DNA of 64,000 nt from Ignelater luminosus (taxonomy: Eukaryota; Arthropoda; Insecta; Coleoptera; Elateridae), in NCBI GenBank assembly GCA_011009095.1, contig VTPC01090550.1:167834-231833 (forward strand). The letters run 5' to 3'. The stretch's first letter is position 1. The number at the start of each line of letters is the position of its first letter. The notes under the pieces are model-generated. The model was not told where the DNA came from, did no database searches, and worked only from the letters and a program-made list of their open reading frames with translations. The position numbers were made by a program, and so were the translations under genes. Positions 12,479 to 48,415 of this stretch are shown piece by piece.

Positions 12479-14891
12479 ATGGCATGCGGTGTGTGAGACC
12501 GATTATGTCGCTAAATTAGATACAGATGTTCAGAACGAACTGTTGCCGTAAACTGACGTTTAACAGCGTTTAACTCGAGATTAAACATGTATCAGATAGA
12601 GAAGATAGTGGGACTCGTCAGTGCAGAAACACAAAACTATTCGGTCTGGTTCATTTTGCAAATCGGTGTGTGCTACGCATTGCATTAATGTTCGACTGGT
12701 TGCATATGTGTTTGCAATTTGCTCTTCTGTCTTGTTTTGTTTGTGATACGCGTATAGCGACATACATTCGCGTCGATTTTGATGATTCACATTGCCTTCT
12801 CTGTCTGATACATTTGTACTGCAAAGTACACCGCCCTCTTCAAGATTTTTCTTAAAATACATACAAAAATGTGTAGTCGTGGTCTTTAATTAGGTTAATA
12901 AAATGGATCTTTATGGGAATTAACTTGTAGAAAATTAATAAAAATTTTAAAAATATTAAAATGGACAAAAACCACATTTTTCTACATTTGAAGCAGATTT
13001 TCACACTAACAGGATTACCTTTTTCAAATCTAGCACAAAAAATAAAGGGATTACATGATTTTTGATGTTTTTTTTCATTGTACAGGGAGGTAAAGGAAGA
13101 AATAATAAACATAGCTACTAATAATAAAAACTTAAAACATTTTTTTGCGTCTCTGGGGGCTGTATTGAAAAACCTCATTTTCGGTCTAGAATCACCAGAA
13201 AAGATTTGATTTAAAGTCGAAGACCTCCCTAGGTCAGATACCCTATGATGATGACGCCCTGTATAACTACAGGTGTTGTATTATGCATGAAAGTTAATTT
13301 TGCTTTTTAAATATAATCATATTTCTTACATTATTCATTCATTTATTCTTATTTTATAATTCCACTGGACTAGAACCAGTTTACAACCTGTATAATGTTT
13401 TCTTTGAAATGCTATTTATTAATTCGATTTCTGTTAGAAATCAAAACATTAAAAACAGATTTTGACGGTAGGTGTAATAAAAATATTCCCCTTTCTAAAA
13501 ATCCGGATGTTGTTGTAGGTGGATTAATTAAGTTTATGCAATCTATAATAAAGCAATACTTCATAAATCAAGAATGGGTGTAGGTAATATGGAAATACCT
13601 AGTAAGTTAGGAAATTTTTCTAATAACAAAATACGTTAAATATTCATAAGTGGATAATTAAATACAGAAACGTATTTGCTAATAAATATGGTCTATATGA
13701 AATATTAACAAGTAAAACAAATAATTCTTAGAAAGGCGCAAAAAATGGTTATAATAAAATCTTACAACATACATCATAGTGTGCATCCATAAACATTGAA
13801 TTCTTCAAGTTTTGAAATGTAAATGATACAGTTTGTGCTTTTCCTCTTGTTTCAAGATTATTCCAATAATATCAGTATGATAAATTATTTCCGATTGAAC
13901 TTATCCAATTCCAGTTTCATTGTAAATTACTCTTAATGTACAGCATGATATTCCAGGGGGTAATTTTAAGAAAGCAGGTCTTCCAGAGCTTCGTTTTTCA
14001 CATAGAAGATGTTGACGGTTCGTGAAAAATAAATGACTTATTTTATCAGAGTTAACTTTGGCAAGATGTTTGTTTTCTTTTGGAATAATTTGCACAGAGA
14101 GTTTGCATACATCTATATACATTCTATTTCTTTCTTTACATGCTACTTTGATTTTTTTTCACAGTTTTGATATGGTTTTTATTAGTGAAATTGAAAATAT
14201 AGACTTTTGCAACACTTTTTTATTCTTGTCGTTTTTTCCTAAATTTAACCATTTTTTGAGTAAAATTTGTTTTTATTTTTCAAAAGGTTTTAGTTACTAA
14301 CAAAAAGCTGCGGTAGATTGGTCTCCAAAGAATTTATTTAAAGAAATGTTGAAATAAACAACAAACTATTAATAATAATTTTAATATAAATGCTTGAAAT
14401 GATTTCCTTCCATATCTTCTCACTGTTGATTGTCGCACCCATTCAAGGACTTCTGGAGTATTTCGTATTATATTACCCGCTACTTTTTCTTAGTTTGTTG
14501 TTTAGTGCTAGATTTACCAGAAAACTAATCTCATACTACCGTATCATTATTTATTTCCGATTTGTCTTACCTTAGCTTCAGTGATAGGTATTTATAGAGT
14601 AGATAATAAAGTTATTCCAAGAAATCGTTAATGAATATTTCTATCATTTTTATAATTAAATAATTAAATCAGGAAATGATAAAGTAAATTAAATGATATA
14701 TCCTGTTTATATTGTAGATTGAAGCTATAGTTTATTATTACTTCATTCATGAATAAGTAAATACCTAATTGTTATTTATAATCGCTGATGAGTGATTGTA
14801 AGCTTATCTTAAAAGACTATAACAAAACAAAACATTCATTGTACCTTAATAGTAGAACTCGAACTAAATGAAATTTTCTTTTTTGTTTCAG
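12479..14891. other. AT-rich non-coding sequence before the first visible Ptp10D exon
   Basis: No exon with a signal peptide and a phase-0 donor was identified. A hydrophobic open frame at 14390 lacks a usable donor. Probably intron or upstream sequence. Confidence 0.5.
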
Positions 14892-39003
<24,112 letters not shown>

Positions 39004-39246
39004 GAGATAACACAGGATTATCAGATGCAATAGAATCGAGTATAGTACACCTGTTAAATATCCTACTTAATTGTTACAATTTATAACAATGTCATGACAA
39101 ACACATTAGACTGCAATATGATCTGTTAATTTATATACCTAATGTTTAATTTCCCATAGTAGTTCTGAATTCAATGTCTAGTTGATGTTATTGTTATTAT
39201 TGTATTATAATATAACAAAAGAAAGTTATAAATGATTATTTTTGTA

Positions 39247-39252
39247 AATAAA
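39247..39252 (+). promoter_or_regulatory. Candidate poly(A) signal of Ptp10D
   Basis: AATAAA about 245 bp after the Ptp10D stop. The region 39004-40001 is otherwise AT-rich 3' UTR or intergenic sequence with no gene seen. Confidence 0.4.
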
Positions 39253-40151
39253 TAGTATTAATTTTTAATACAAATGTAGTTGTGTAAAAATGGTTGATGT
39301 CATTTTAGTGGTATTTCTTTTTTTTACAGTATTTCTATTTTATATTCATTATTTTATTGTTTTTAATGTTTAATAAGCAGACATATCTTGTTATGTTTTT
39401 TGGGTGTATAACTAATCAATTCGGGGTAAATAGTATTTTTTAAACTTTCTTAAATTCCAGATTTAAATGTATGTAAACAAGATCATAATTATTATTAATT
39501 TATAAACTTGCACTTATTGCTCTCTACTATGTTTTATTTATGCTAATAATACAAATTAGTTTTAATAAATTATTTCATGGTTATATTCCAACTTAACAAG
39601 ATATGTATTAATATATTGTATTCTGTGATAAGATTATTCTCGAGTTTTATGATTAACGGATGTATGAACTTTTATGTTGTGTAAAGTTTAATAACGGGAA
39701 TTTTCTACTTATAAAAATCAATTTTTGGTTACAGAAAGAAATTCATAAAAAATTTGTCAGATAAGCAGCATTTTAGTCTAATTAGAGAGAATAAATTTAT
39801 CTTGTAGATATTTTTAACTACAATATTGCTTTTGTACTTAATTATATTCAACAATAAATAATTTTGTATTTCACTTGTAAGTATAAGAAAAGGGCGTGGA
39901 GCACACAATAAAACACTTGTAAAACACATCTAGTTGCATAAGCAACCATGCAATACAACAATAATGTGCAAGAATGTAAATATTCAATAAAAAAAAACCA
40001 CTTAACACGTTGATTGCCACGGCAATTTTCAGAAATCTGGCCTAAAATGACAATTTGATTTAATCACATTATATTATTAAAAACTCTAATTCTAGTGCAT
40101 AGTTATCATCAAAAAGCATAAAAAATGTGTTTTTTAAAAAAAAAGGTCTTA

Positions 40152-40218
40152 CGAATTATCTCGTAGTTGGCTTCTGTAACAGAAATCTCTTCGCGGAAGC
40201 CAACTACGAGTTAATTCG
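40152..40218. repeat. Subterminal inverted repeat of the piggyBac element (left)
   Basis: Arms 40152-40174 and about 40196-40218 match at 22 of 23 positions around a 21-nt loop. The core is CTCGTAGTTGGC and its complement GCCAACTACGAG (40199-40210). Inference: a transposase-binding or hairpin site; related cores recur near the right end. Confidence 0.85.
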
Positions 40219-40392
40219 CACGCAGACACGCACAGACACGCTTCGACCTGTTGCTTCTCTAAAGCTGAATCATAGATACGCGTCCATATTCGTCAGTAGT
40301 ATCTCAGAAATTGTCGAGTGCATCACATTTACGTCTTTCTTGAGTGTTTTGTTTTATAATTATTGTTATAATTAAATTATCAAGAACCCAAT

Positions 40393-42040
40393 ATGGATAA
40401 GAAAAGACCAATGACTCAAAATGAAATTGAGTACTACGCAAATCTAAGTGATTCAGAATTTGACAGGATTTTTGGCGAGGATGGTAACGACAGTAGCGAT
40501 TATGAACCTTCTGAGAATTCAAGTGATAGTGAAGATGAAGTTGTCTCCGAACCTGAAGTTGATCCCGAATCTGAAGATAATGACGATGATTCCCAAGCAA
40601 CAACATCAAATGCGAATGACAATTTGTGGACAGAAATTCAACAAAATCCTGAATTATTTATTTTCCAAGAAAATGTTGGTGTGAAATTGGATACGACAAA
40701 TTTTACAGTACAAACGCTGGTGGACTTATTTTTTTCGGATGAATTTCTTGCATTACTGGTGGAACAAACTAATTTATATGCTGCGCCAGAAATTGAAAAA
40801 TGCAAAGTAATAAAAAAATCTAATAGGTTATCAAAGTGGCAAGACGTCAGTGCTGCAGAGATGAAAGTTTTTATTGGACTTTTGTTGCAAATGGGACCTT
40901 GTACTTTTCCATCAATTGAACATTACTGGAGCACATACAAGCTATATAATGTAAACTTTTGGCGCTTACATATGAGTCGAAATCGATTCCAGTTGTTACT
41001 TCGTTATTTTCACTTGGTTGATAACTCAATACCATCTACCAACAGATTATACAAGGTGAGACCAATACTAAATCATTTCAGTAATATTATGCGTGAAAAC
41101 TATGTACCAGATAAAAATATTTGTATTGACAAATCCATGATGCTATGGCGGGGAAGATTGCTTTTCTGCCAATACATAAAAAATAAAAAACACAAATATG
41201 GTATCAAACTGTATGAACTATGTGAGTCCGACGGTCTTGTAATGAAAATAAAGATTTACAGCGGAAGATCTGAGGAAACTGACAATAATGTAGGTCACAC
41301 TACTGATGTTTTACATTTACTTGAGGACTATCTCGATAAAGGATACACGGTTTACATGGATAATTTTTATAATTCTGTTACTCTTACAAAACTGCTAAAT
41401 ACACGAAAAACTTATGTGTGTGGAACCCTACGAAATAACAGAAAAGGAAACCCCAGAGATGTGGTAAATCGTAAACTAAAAAGAGGGGAGTGTATTTGAC
41501 AGCAAAATGGTCCTGTTACTGTATGCAAATGGAAAGACAAACGAGATGTCCTTAGCATTTCAAACATGCATGCTGTTAAAATGGTAGAGGTGCCCAATCG
41601 CAATGGAAAAATTTCTATGAAACCGAATATAATTCGAGATTACAATAATGGAATGTCTGGCATTGACCGATCAGATCAAATGCTTTCGTACTACTCATCT
41701 CTAAGAAAGACTATTAGATGGCCCAAAAAGGTTTCATTACATATTATAGAGATATATATACACAATGCTCACAAAATTTTTCAAAAAGTAACTTCTTCTA
41801 AAATAAAACTGATAAAGTTCAGAGAAGAATTCATCGTCGCGTTGATTGGAGAAGAGATTCAACCAGTTTCATTATTTAGAGAGTCTACGATTTACCAAAA
41901 AAAAACAGCATCCGACAAAGCCATGTCGTATATGTACCCAAGCAAAAAAACGCCGAGAAACGCGTTATTTCTGTCCAGCCTGTAAAGAGAAGCCAGCCCT
42001 TTGTGTGGAAGATTGTTTTAAGAAGTTCCACAAACAATAA
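40393..42040 (+). pseudogene. piggyBac transposase with one internal stop and one frameshift
   Basis: The frame runs open from ATG 40393 to a TGA at 41497-41499, then continues in the same frame to a run of nine A at 41897-41905, after which the homologous frame shifts by one and ends at 42040. N-terminus: an acidic Ser/Asp/Glu-rich stretch (residues about 20-75). Core: AAEMKVFIGLLLQMG, the catalytic Asp in CIDKSMMLWRGR, the second in YTVYMDNFYNS, the third in MSGIDRSDQM. C-terminus in the shifted frame: a Cys-rich zinc-binding motif (CRIC, CPAC, CVEDC). The stop sits where a CGA-to-TGA transition would explain it. Only the stop and the homopolymer slip disable it, so it decayed recently or one defect is an assembly error. 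Confidence 0.9.
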
Positions 42041-42229
42041 AATATTATTTTATTTCTTGAATTTGAACTAATTTTTATAATTATATTTTTTGTTGGTTTT
42101 TTAATAAATTTTCTGTTTATGCAAGCCAGCATTGATTTTTTGTTCTTTTCCCAGAAGCCATCTATCGATATTAGCACTGATATATTTCGAGTTTAATCGT
42201 AGCTGCACAAAAATGGCAAATAAATACAG

Positions 42230-42292
42230 GACGAGATAACTCGTAGTTGGCGTCCTAGAAAAGAACGCAATCTACGAGTTATCTCGTAGTTG
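42230..42292. repeat. Subterminal repeats of the piggyBac element (right)
   Basis: GATAACTCGTAGTTGGC is followed by CTACGAGTTATCTCGTAGTTGGCA before the terminal repeat. GATAACTCGTA and TACGAGTTATC are complementary, so this end can also fold. It uses the same CTCGTAGTTGGC core as the left end. Confidence 0.8.
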
Positions 42293-42308
42293 GCAGTCAA
42301 TGTGTTAA

Positions 42309-43859
42309 TGAAGCACTCAAAATAGAATTTAATATAAGGTAAGTAATTATTAATTAATATTTAAAGATGAATAAAATGCTGCGAGTTTTTAAGGAAAATT
42401 GCAAGTAACTAGAAATTCAAGTGGTACAAAGATTAATTTTATGTAAATTGTAATAAACACAATACAGGGTATTAAAAAAATAGTGTCGCAAACTGAAGCG
42501 GATTTAAGTTTGATTACGCCCTAGGCCTGTTTTGATATGGCACCTTTTTTGTTTTTTAAAGGTGTATATAAAATATACAGGGTGTTCTGTAAATGCCAAT
42601 AAAGTTTTAGGTAAACATCTTCTTCTATGAGTGCCTATTGCAAATCTGCAAAAAGAAAATTTCTCCTCACTTTAGTTTTCTTGTACAAGTGGCCAGAAGT
42701 TAACATCTTTAACTTTAACTAAGTAAACAGAATCCAAATGAAGCCATTACGAATTCAACAAACGAATCTGTTGAAACAACAATTACCATTGATAAGGCAC
42801 AGAACTCTTATATTGAATTGAATTCTTACCAAAAAATAGATATAACAAACCTGCAAGTCTTGGGTGTATTGATAAATCCGATGAAATTAGTTGCCAGCAA
42901 TTCTTTCAAGTTTTGACAATTTTGTGGTCCATTTATCACTGAAATAAAATTGATAAATCTTTGATTTCTTGCAATACTTTGGTTCCTGTATTCGAATAAT
43001 TTTACATTTGCCTGCAGCAGCGTTGCCAAGTTTAAATTTCTTATTTTGGTTTGTGTGACAAATCTAAGTTCGTTGGAACATTCGTGTTTTCAATTTTGGC
43101 ATCTTAAGAGGTTGAGGGAGGCTACTATATAAAGCTTTATTGGTATTTAATAATAAAAATATAAAAAACAATTGCTGTAGCAAAAGACAAAGAGTTGAGA
43201 AAAATCTATTCAATTTTTTTATATTTTTATAATTCCCGAAATTTTCAATTGGTCAATTAATATTATTTTATTTCAATAATTAGATACTTAACCATGTTAA
43301 GGTATAATTCTCCGGTGAAAAAATAGTTATTTATGCAACAAGTGAGTAAAGTGTATCTTTTTTCACAAGAAGGAAAGTTTGCCGCACGAGCTGAAGCCGA
43401 GTGCTCAAATCCGCCGAGTGAAAAAAGTAATAAAAATCAAGAACTACCTACTTCAAAAACAGCTTTTTATTTGAAAACAGTGATATTAAATGTACAATTA
43501 GTGTGTATCATAGCAATGGCAACCTTCTATGTTTTGTGTTTAAATATTTTGCGTTAAAAAATGACACGTTACGATACTTTTTTCACTTAAATGCGTGAAA
43601 ACATAAACTGCTATAGCACTTTTTTTTTCACACTTCTAGCGCGATGAAACAAACGCATTCTTTCTAAACAAAAATGAATGAAAAATGTTGCACTTATTTT
43701 AACGAACGTGAAAAAATAATATTTTTGAAACATCTCTAAACTTTTTTCATAGTCACCCGGAAACTTCATGAATTTAGAATTTTTATCGTCTCAAATTTTG
43801 TCTCGCGGGCCTAAGCCTAAATCCATCACTGGTCGCAAACTCTAAAAGGAAGTGTAGTA
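42309..43859. other. Non-coding sequence right of the piggyBac element
   Basis: Contains TACAGGGTGTTCTG (about 42580) and ACAGGGTATTAAAA (about 42465), words typical of Tc1/mariner-type ends, but I could not pair them. No gene. Confidence 0.5.
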
Positions 43860-43990
43860 CCAGCTTACAGTGATTAATACAAGTAGATCAACTCTTACAA
43901 AAAGCGAGAAACTAGCTCGTAAACAAACCCGCATGTTGGGGATGTTTTCGCGTTTCTATAATAGATGTCGCGACGGTCGAAGAGCAAGCT
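43860..43990 (+). repeat. Inverted repeat partner upstream of the THAP-like exon
   Basis: CAACTCTTACAAAAAGCGAGAAACTAGCTCG and CGCGTTTCTATAATAGATGTCGCGACGGTCG reappear, inverted, at 47220-47363. Between those words the two differ by indels. A third, shorter copy of the tip lies at 47087-47117. Confidence 0.75.
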
Positions 43991-44100
43991 AAAGCGGTTA
44001 AAGCCGTTGGAACAGTGTCGTCGCTGGTGTCGTGCACGTACGTTTCGTACTGATGAATTTTTGTCGACGATAAAAAAAATAGAAATATTTATTTTATCTT

Positions 44101-44207
44101 ATGTACAATATGACTTTTAAGAGTATTTGTGTCGTGAAGAGGTGCCATGCAAATAATGAATCGTGTAACGATGTACATTTTTTTAAATTTTCCAACAATA
44201 AACAAAG
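44101..44207 (+). CDS. Possible THAP-domain first exon (partial)
   Basis: ATG at 44101 (second in-frame ATG 44110) opens 35 codons plus 2 nt, ending at a good donor AG|GTAAGG. The peptide has C-x4-C spacing (CVVKRC), then NDVHFFKFSNNKQR, which resembles the start of a THAP zinc finger (C-x(2-4)-C, later FHxFP). THAP domains bind DNA and occur in host regulators and in P-element-type transposases. No second exon with the later Cys-His was found; a long-TIR element occupies the downstream sequence. This could be a host gene start, a P-like relic, or chance. Confidence 0.4.
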
Positions 44208-44753
44208 GTAAGGAAGAAAAGTTTTGTTACTTCTGATTAACAATAATAATTAATTTATTGTGTACATAGGGTAGGTAGTTTAGATTAAATTATACTTGAC
44301 TTAGTTCCAGCGGCTTTAGCAAAGTAGTAGTAGTAATTTATTTCCTTATTTATGTAAAAATTTATGTATAGATAAATCGCAAGCAGTCATATGTAAGTCA
44401 AGTTTGAAACTAATAAACAAATGATACAATTGTTAAAAGCGATATGAATAACATAATTTAATAGACAAAATATATAAAAATTCTTGTAATCGATAAATAA
44501 CTCAATCAAAAGTAAGATTCAAAAAATTCCTCCAAGCTATAAAATATCATTTACATATAGCAGAAAGAAAAGTATCAGAAATTCATATACAATGTGGCTC
44601 ATGGGAAAGTAAGCCATTTTAAATCACAATTAATTATGTCAACAGATATAAAAACTGCAAATTAAAATTCAGCAGAAGTCATTTAATAATTAGTTTAGAA
44701 ACATTAATTATTTTCAACCTGTACAATGTAATTTAGTCAGTAAGTTAGTATCA

Positions 44754-45952
44754 TACAGTGTGTTCATTTTAAAACGATCCACCCTTAATATTTGGTAAAC
44801 AAATGGAGATATCGAAATAGAAAAAAACACGTTAATTTATTTACGGAGGGGGACATTAAAATGCATAATTAACGTAATAATAGAGGGCGCTGTGCTCGCT
44901 CTTGCACACATAACCTCAAAATCTTAAAAATGGAAAGGGAATAACAAGACCAAGCTTTTGGTGAAAACAAAATTGAAATCGGCCTACTAGATCAAAGATT
45001 ACAGCACAAAATGTCTCGTTTTAGTGGTGAGTTTAAATCGTGCTCGTTAAGTAAATAAGCGCATTTTAATTGTTTGGTATTTGTTGTAGATATGAAACAA
45101 ATGAACTTAAACATCTTTAATTGAATAATTTAAATTGAGCTATCAATAGAAGATGGGCAATCTTTTAAAGGAAGTACCTAACCTAGCGACTCATATTAGC
45201 AGATCAATTCACACTATTTGACTCCAAATAGGTGTAGTGACAGTTATTCTTCATTCAGAACTATCACTAAGACAATGAATTGGTCACCTTGATTTAAAGT
45301 TACCATACAAAACTTCTCACTATAATAACAAAGGTAAGTCAATTTTTTACGTAAATTATCGCATCTCGATTGTTTTAATACACATGTACTTTAGATGAAA
45401 AACAAGTGCAACTTTACATGTTCTGACATTGCCTCAGATGAATTGAACTATGGTGAGTTTCTACGTTTAGTTATTGCTTTCAAAAATTACTTATTTCGTG
45501 TTGTTCCTTCACTTCTGTTTTTACTTTCTAATTGACAGTTCAATTTACAATAATTAATTAAAAATGCCTACATTCATGTGTTTTGCATCTGAAATATTAA
45601 GCACCAAAACAACTGAAATAGGTTTCTTTACTTAGTTAACGCAATTTAAATTCTTAACTAAAATGAAACGTTTTGTGCTACAACTTTGTACTAAGTAGGC
45701 CGATTTGAATTTTGTTTTCAATAGGAGATTGCTGTTATTCCCTTTCCAACGATGTATCGCAAATGTCGAAGTACCATTTAAGATTTTGAGGTTATGTGTG
45801 CAAGAGCGAACACAACGACCTCTACGAATCTGTTAATTCTGTATTCTAATGTCCTCCTCCATAAATAGATTGAGCTGTTTTTTTTTTATTTTGATAACTT
45901 TATTTGTTTATGAGATATTAAGGGTGGATCGTCTTAAATTGGACACACTGTA
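44754..45952. mobile_element. Long-TIR non-autonomous transposon (TA-flanked)
   Basis: TACAGTGTGTTCATTTTAAAACGATCCACCCTTAATAT at the left; the right end, reverse complemented, gives TACAGTGTGTCCAATTTAAGACGATCCACCCTTAATAT. The inverted repeats continue inward for over 200 bp (TGCACACATAACCTCAAAATCTTAAA and GGCCTACT-AG on the left mirrored at 45690-45810), with gaps. TA stands at both ends, as for Tc1/mariner insertions. No transposase frame seen in the 1.2 kb. Confidence 0.85.
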
Positions 45953-46017
45953 TGTAATTTTGTCTTTCTTCTATTCTGGTATATTATATTATAAAACCTT
46001 TTTTAACTATGCTGCGT

Positions 46018-46465
46018 CAGAGACCTGCACGGTCGAGGTTTTCTATTCGGTCCTTTACGCGGCTTAGGTCGAAGCTCGGGTTCTGGCCGCTCAGTCTTGT
46101 CGGAATTTTCGGCTTTGTCGGGTCATACGGGTCTGTCAACCCGTTTGGACTTTTCGGGCTTCTAGGGTCTGTTGAGGGCCGTTTGGACCTCTCGGGCTGT
46201 CAGGCTTGTCGAGCCTTTTGGACTTTTTGGCCCTTCGGGTTTATCAGGCCGTTTGGATCTGTCGGGTCATACGGGTCTGTTGGGTCTTTTGGATTTCTCG
46301 CCGCTTCGGGCCTCTCGGGCTGTTCTGATCTGTCGGACCGATCAAGAAGTTGCCGAGTTTGTTTTGGGCCGCGTCAAGTCAATTTAGGCCCGTGCTCTAA
46401 GGAGCGCTGTACAACTACCAAGAAAGAATTTGGCTTGCGTCATGAATTACTTACAGGAGATTAAA
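46018..46465 (+). repeat. GC-rich minisatellite-bearing repeat, copy C
   Basis: Starts CAGAGACCTGCACGGTCG, close to the left end of copy B, followed by the shared TTTTCTATTCGGTCCTTTACGCGGCT. It then has the GC-rich array and ends GGCCCGTGCTCTAAGGAGCGCTG followed by AACTACCAAGAAA, as in copy A. An 8-bp duplication was not found here. Confidence 0.75.
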
Positions 46466-46914
46466 AATCTTATCAAAATAAATTTTCTACCTTACGACAC
46501 AGTTTAGACCTTACAGAATCAGTTGGATCACTTCCCCTACATTTTGTCTTCCACTTCAAGAAACTCGCGGTCTATGCGCAGGCCACTATTTTCTCTCCAG
46601 AAGTAGAGGGGTAAAAAACATGCAAAATACGTGCACATAAGCTAACCCTTCCCCCCTAAAGCGTAGGGCTAGGGGCGGGGACTTTTAGTATCTTTTTCTC
46701 CTAACTACCCCCAACACATTCCTCAAGAGAAAGATTCTTCCCCATTCCATGTCCTTCACAACCCCTTCGTTGACTGGACTAGTTTAGTTCGGTGCGGTTT
46801 GGTGTTCAATCAAATAAAATTGAAGGTAAGTTTTTATTTATAGAACTGTTAATAGAAGTTTTGATATAAAGACAAGATGTTCTAAAATTCACGAATTCTG
46901 AGACACCCGCATTG

Positions 46915-46996
46915 CATAAAACCTAAAAAGTTCCTTTATCCTACTACATGCCATGTAGGTATAATATCCCTTAATTAAGGGATTGGCAACACTGGA
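46915..46996. repeat. Dispersed repeat ending GGCAACACTG, copy 2
   Basis: Same orientation as copy 1, with the insert between AAGGGA and TTGGCAACACTGG missing. Class not recognised. Confidence 0.75.
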
Positions 46997-47086
46997 CGTA
47001 ACCATTAGTACCTGTTATGTTTGATTTGAATCTACCCTTGAGGGCGGTTTTATCAGCGAAGAGATATTTTAAATAGCGTCGAATAA

Positions 47087-47363
47087 TTAACAAGTAAATC
47101 AACTCTTGAAAAATTGTTTGTTCTTTTCAAACGCCGTCCGATGACCTTCAACTAATAGTTACTTGATTATACGGACATGTTCGAATAGATGTCGCCACTT
47201 TTACTCATTTGGCATGCGTGTGCGATCGTCTTGACGTCGATTATAGAAACGCAGACATATCATCTAAGATCAACGTTTTGTCACAGAATTCTGTGATTTT
47301 GTTTCCGAGCTAGTTTCCTGCTTTTTGTAAGAGTTGGTTTACTTGTTAATTACTATACACTGG
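47087..47363 (-). repeat. Inverted repeat partner / MITE-like unit
   Basis: Left tip TAATTAACAAGTAAATCAACTCTTGA (47087 on), right tip TAAGAGTTGGTTTACTTGTTAATTA. The right arm extends as the inverse of 43860-43990. 277 bp, no open frame. Could be a MITE, or one end of a larger element running from 43.86 kb. Confidence 0.65.
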
Positions 47364-47373
47364 CCTGTCTTGT

Positions 47374-47568
47374 CTAAAAAAACTTATAGTTTGTCAAGTC
47401 AACTGCAGATGTAGGTACTGCAGGTTTCAACCATCTCTCAGAGATGCAAACGATAACGGGATTGTGTTGTTGGATAAGTTTTTTCAGTTTAGTTAATTTT
47501 GTATGTAAGGAACGAGTATTAATATGGATAACTAGTAGGTCATGTGTACGCTCGAAATTGTTAACCAT
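47374..47568 (-). pseudogene. LINE endonuclease fragment
   Basis: A 64-codon - strand frame: LLVIHINTRSLHTKLTKLKK and PVIVCISERWLKP. This matches the start of apurinic-type endonucleases of insect non-LTR retrotransposons (HxNxxS...ExWL). Only the first part is present, with no reverse transcriptase nearby. Confidence 0.7.
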
Positions 47569-48415
47569 CTGTATGTGTATATGAATAAAATTAAAGCAAA
47601 AAAAATGAAAGTGATTTTGTTAAGCAGATAAGATACATAAGTGCGGAAGTTTGTGTTAAAATATTTTCCAAGTCGGATGCGATTCGAACTTGATGTCAGC
47701 TGTTCATACCTTTCTTTTTTGAACTTTTTTTAGCAGATTTTAAGATGTCAAGCCTTATTTTAGTAAGATCTTCTGTAATGTAAATCTTAGAACCTTTCAG
47801 AAGCTCTCTTTTGGATAATATAGCATGCTGATCATGATTGATAAATTTTACTGTAGGATGACACCGATCTCAATTGCTGACAGTAAGAAGAATTTATTAG
47901 ATGTGTGGTAATCTAGAAAACTCAATACCTGCTGCTATCAAATACTTTAATATAATAATAATAATACAGGAAAGTGTTTAGCTTTTTGCTTGGTTTTGAA
48001 AGCGGCTGTATTCTGTAATGAGAACTGACGCGGTCAAATAATCAAAAGTTTAAAAGACTGACTTTCTTTTCAAACTTTAAAATCAAAATAGTTCGTCTTG
48101 ATCATTATTTGATGCTGTTGACAGCTTACTATTTATTTACGGATCTTGCTTTATTTAGTATTTAGCATAATACAATGAATATTTAGTTTGCAGCGTCAGC
48201 ACCGGTTGTGCCAAGTTGTGAATTTTTCGTGTAATTAATATGAAATAAACTATACAGAATTTATCAATAAAACTGAAATGAAGTATAAACAAAGTTTAAC
48301 TAAACGTCTCGTTTCTAACCTCTTAAAAGTTTTTCAGAATCTTATAACCTACAAATTTGACATGTAGATGTAGAAATTTCAATAACGTAGCATTCCGATA
48401 TCGATTATATCCAAT
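47569..48415. other. Upstream region of EDEM2
   Basis: AT-rich, no gene. It must contain the EDEM2 promoter; no specific element recognised. Confidence 0.5.

Larger units (their letters stand above)
40002..42308 (+). mobile_element. piggyBac-family DNA transposon, nearly complete
   Basis: 2.3 kb element. Left end TTAACACGTTGATTGCCA (40002-40019), right end TGGCAGTCAATGTGTTAA (42291-42308): inverted repeats matching 16 of 18 positions, including the TTAA that piggyBac elements target and duplicate. The transposase gene lies between. Both ends also carry subterminal inverted repeats built on CTCGTAGTTGGC. The TTAA on both sides and the modest divergence suggest a fairly recent insertion just downstream of Ptp10D. 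Copy activity is unlikely because the reading frame is broken twice. Confidence 0.93.

Noticed and set aside
14390-14575. Hydrophobic frame as the Ptp10D signal-peptide exon
   Set aside because: It resembles a signal peptide at its start but lacks a phase-0 GT donor near the right place.
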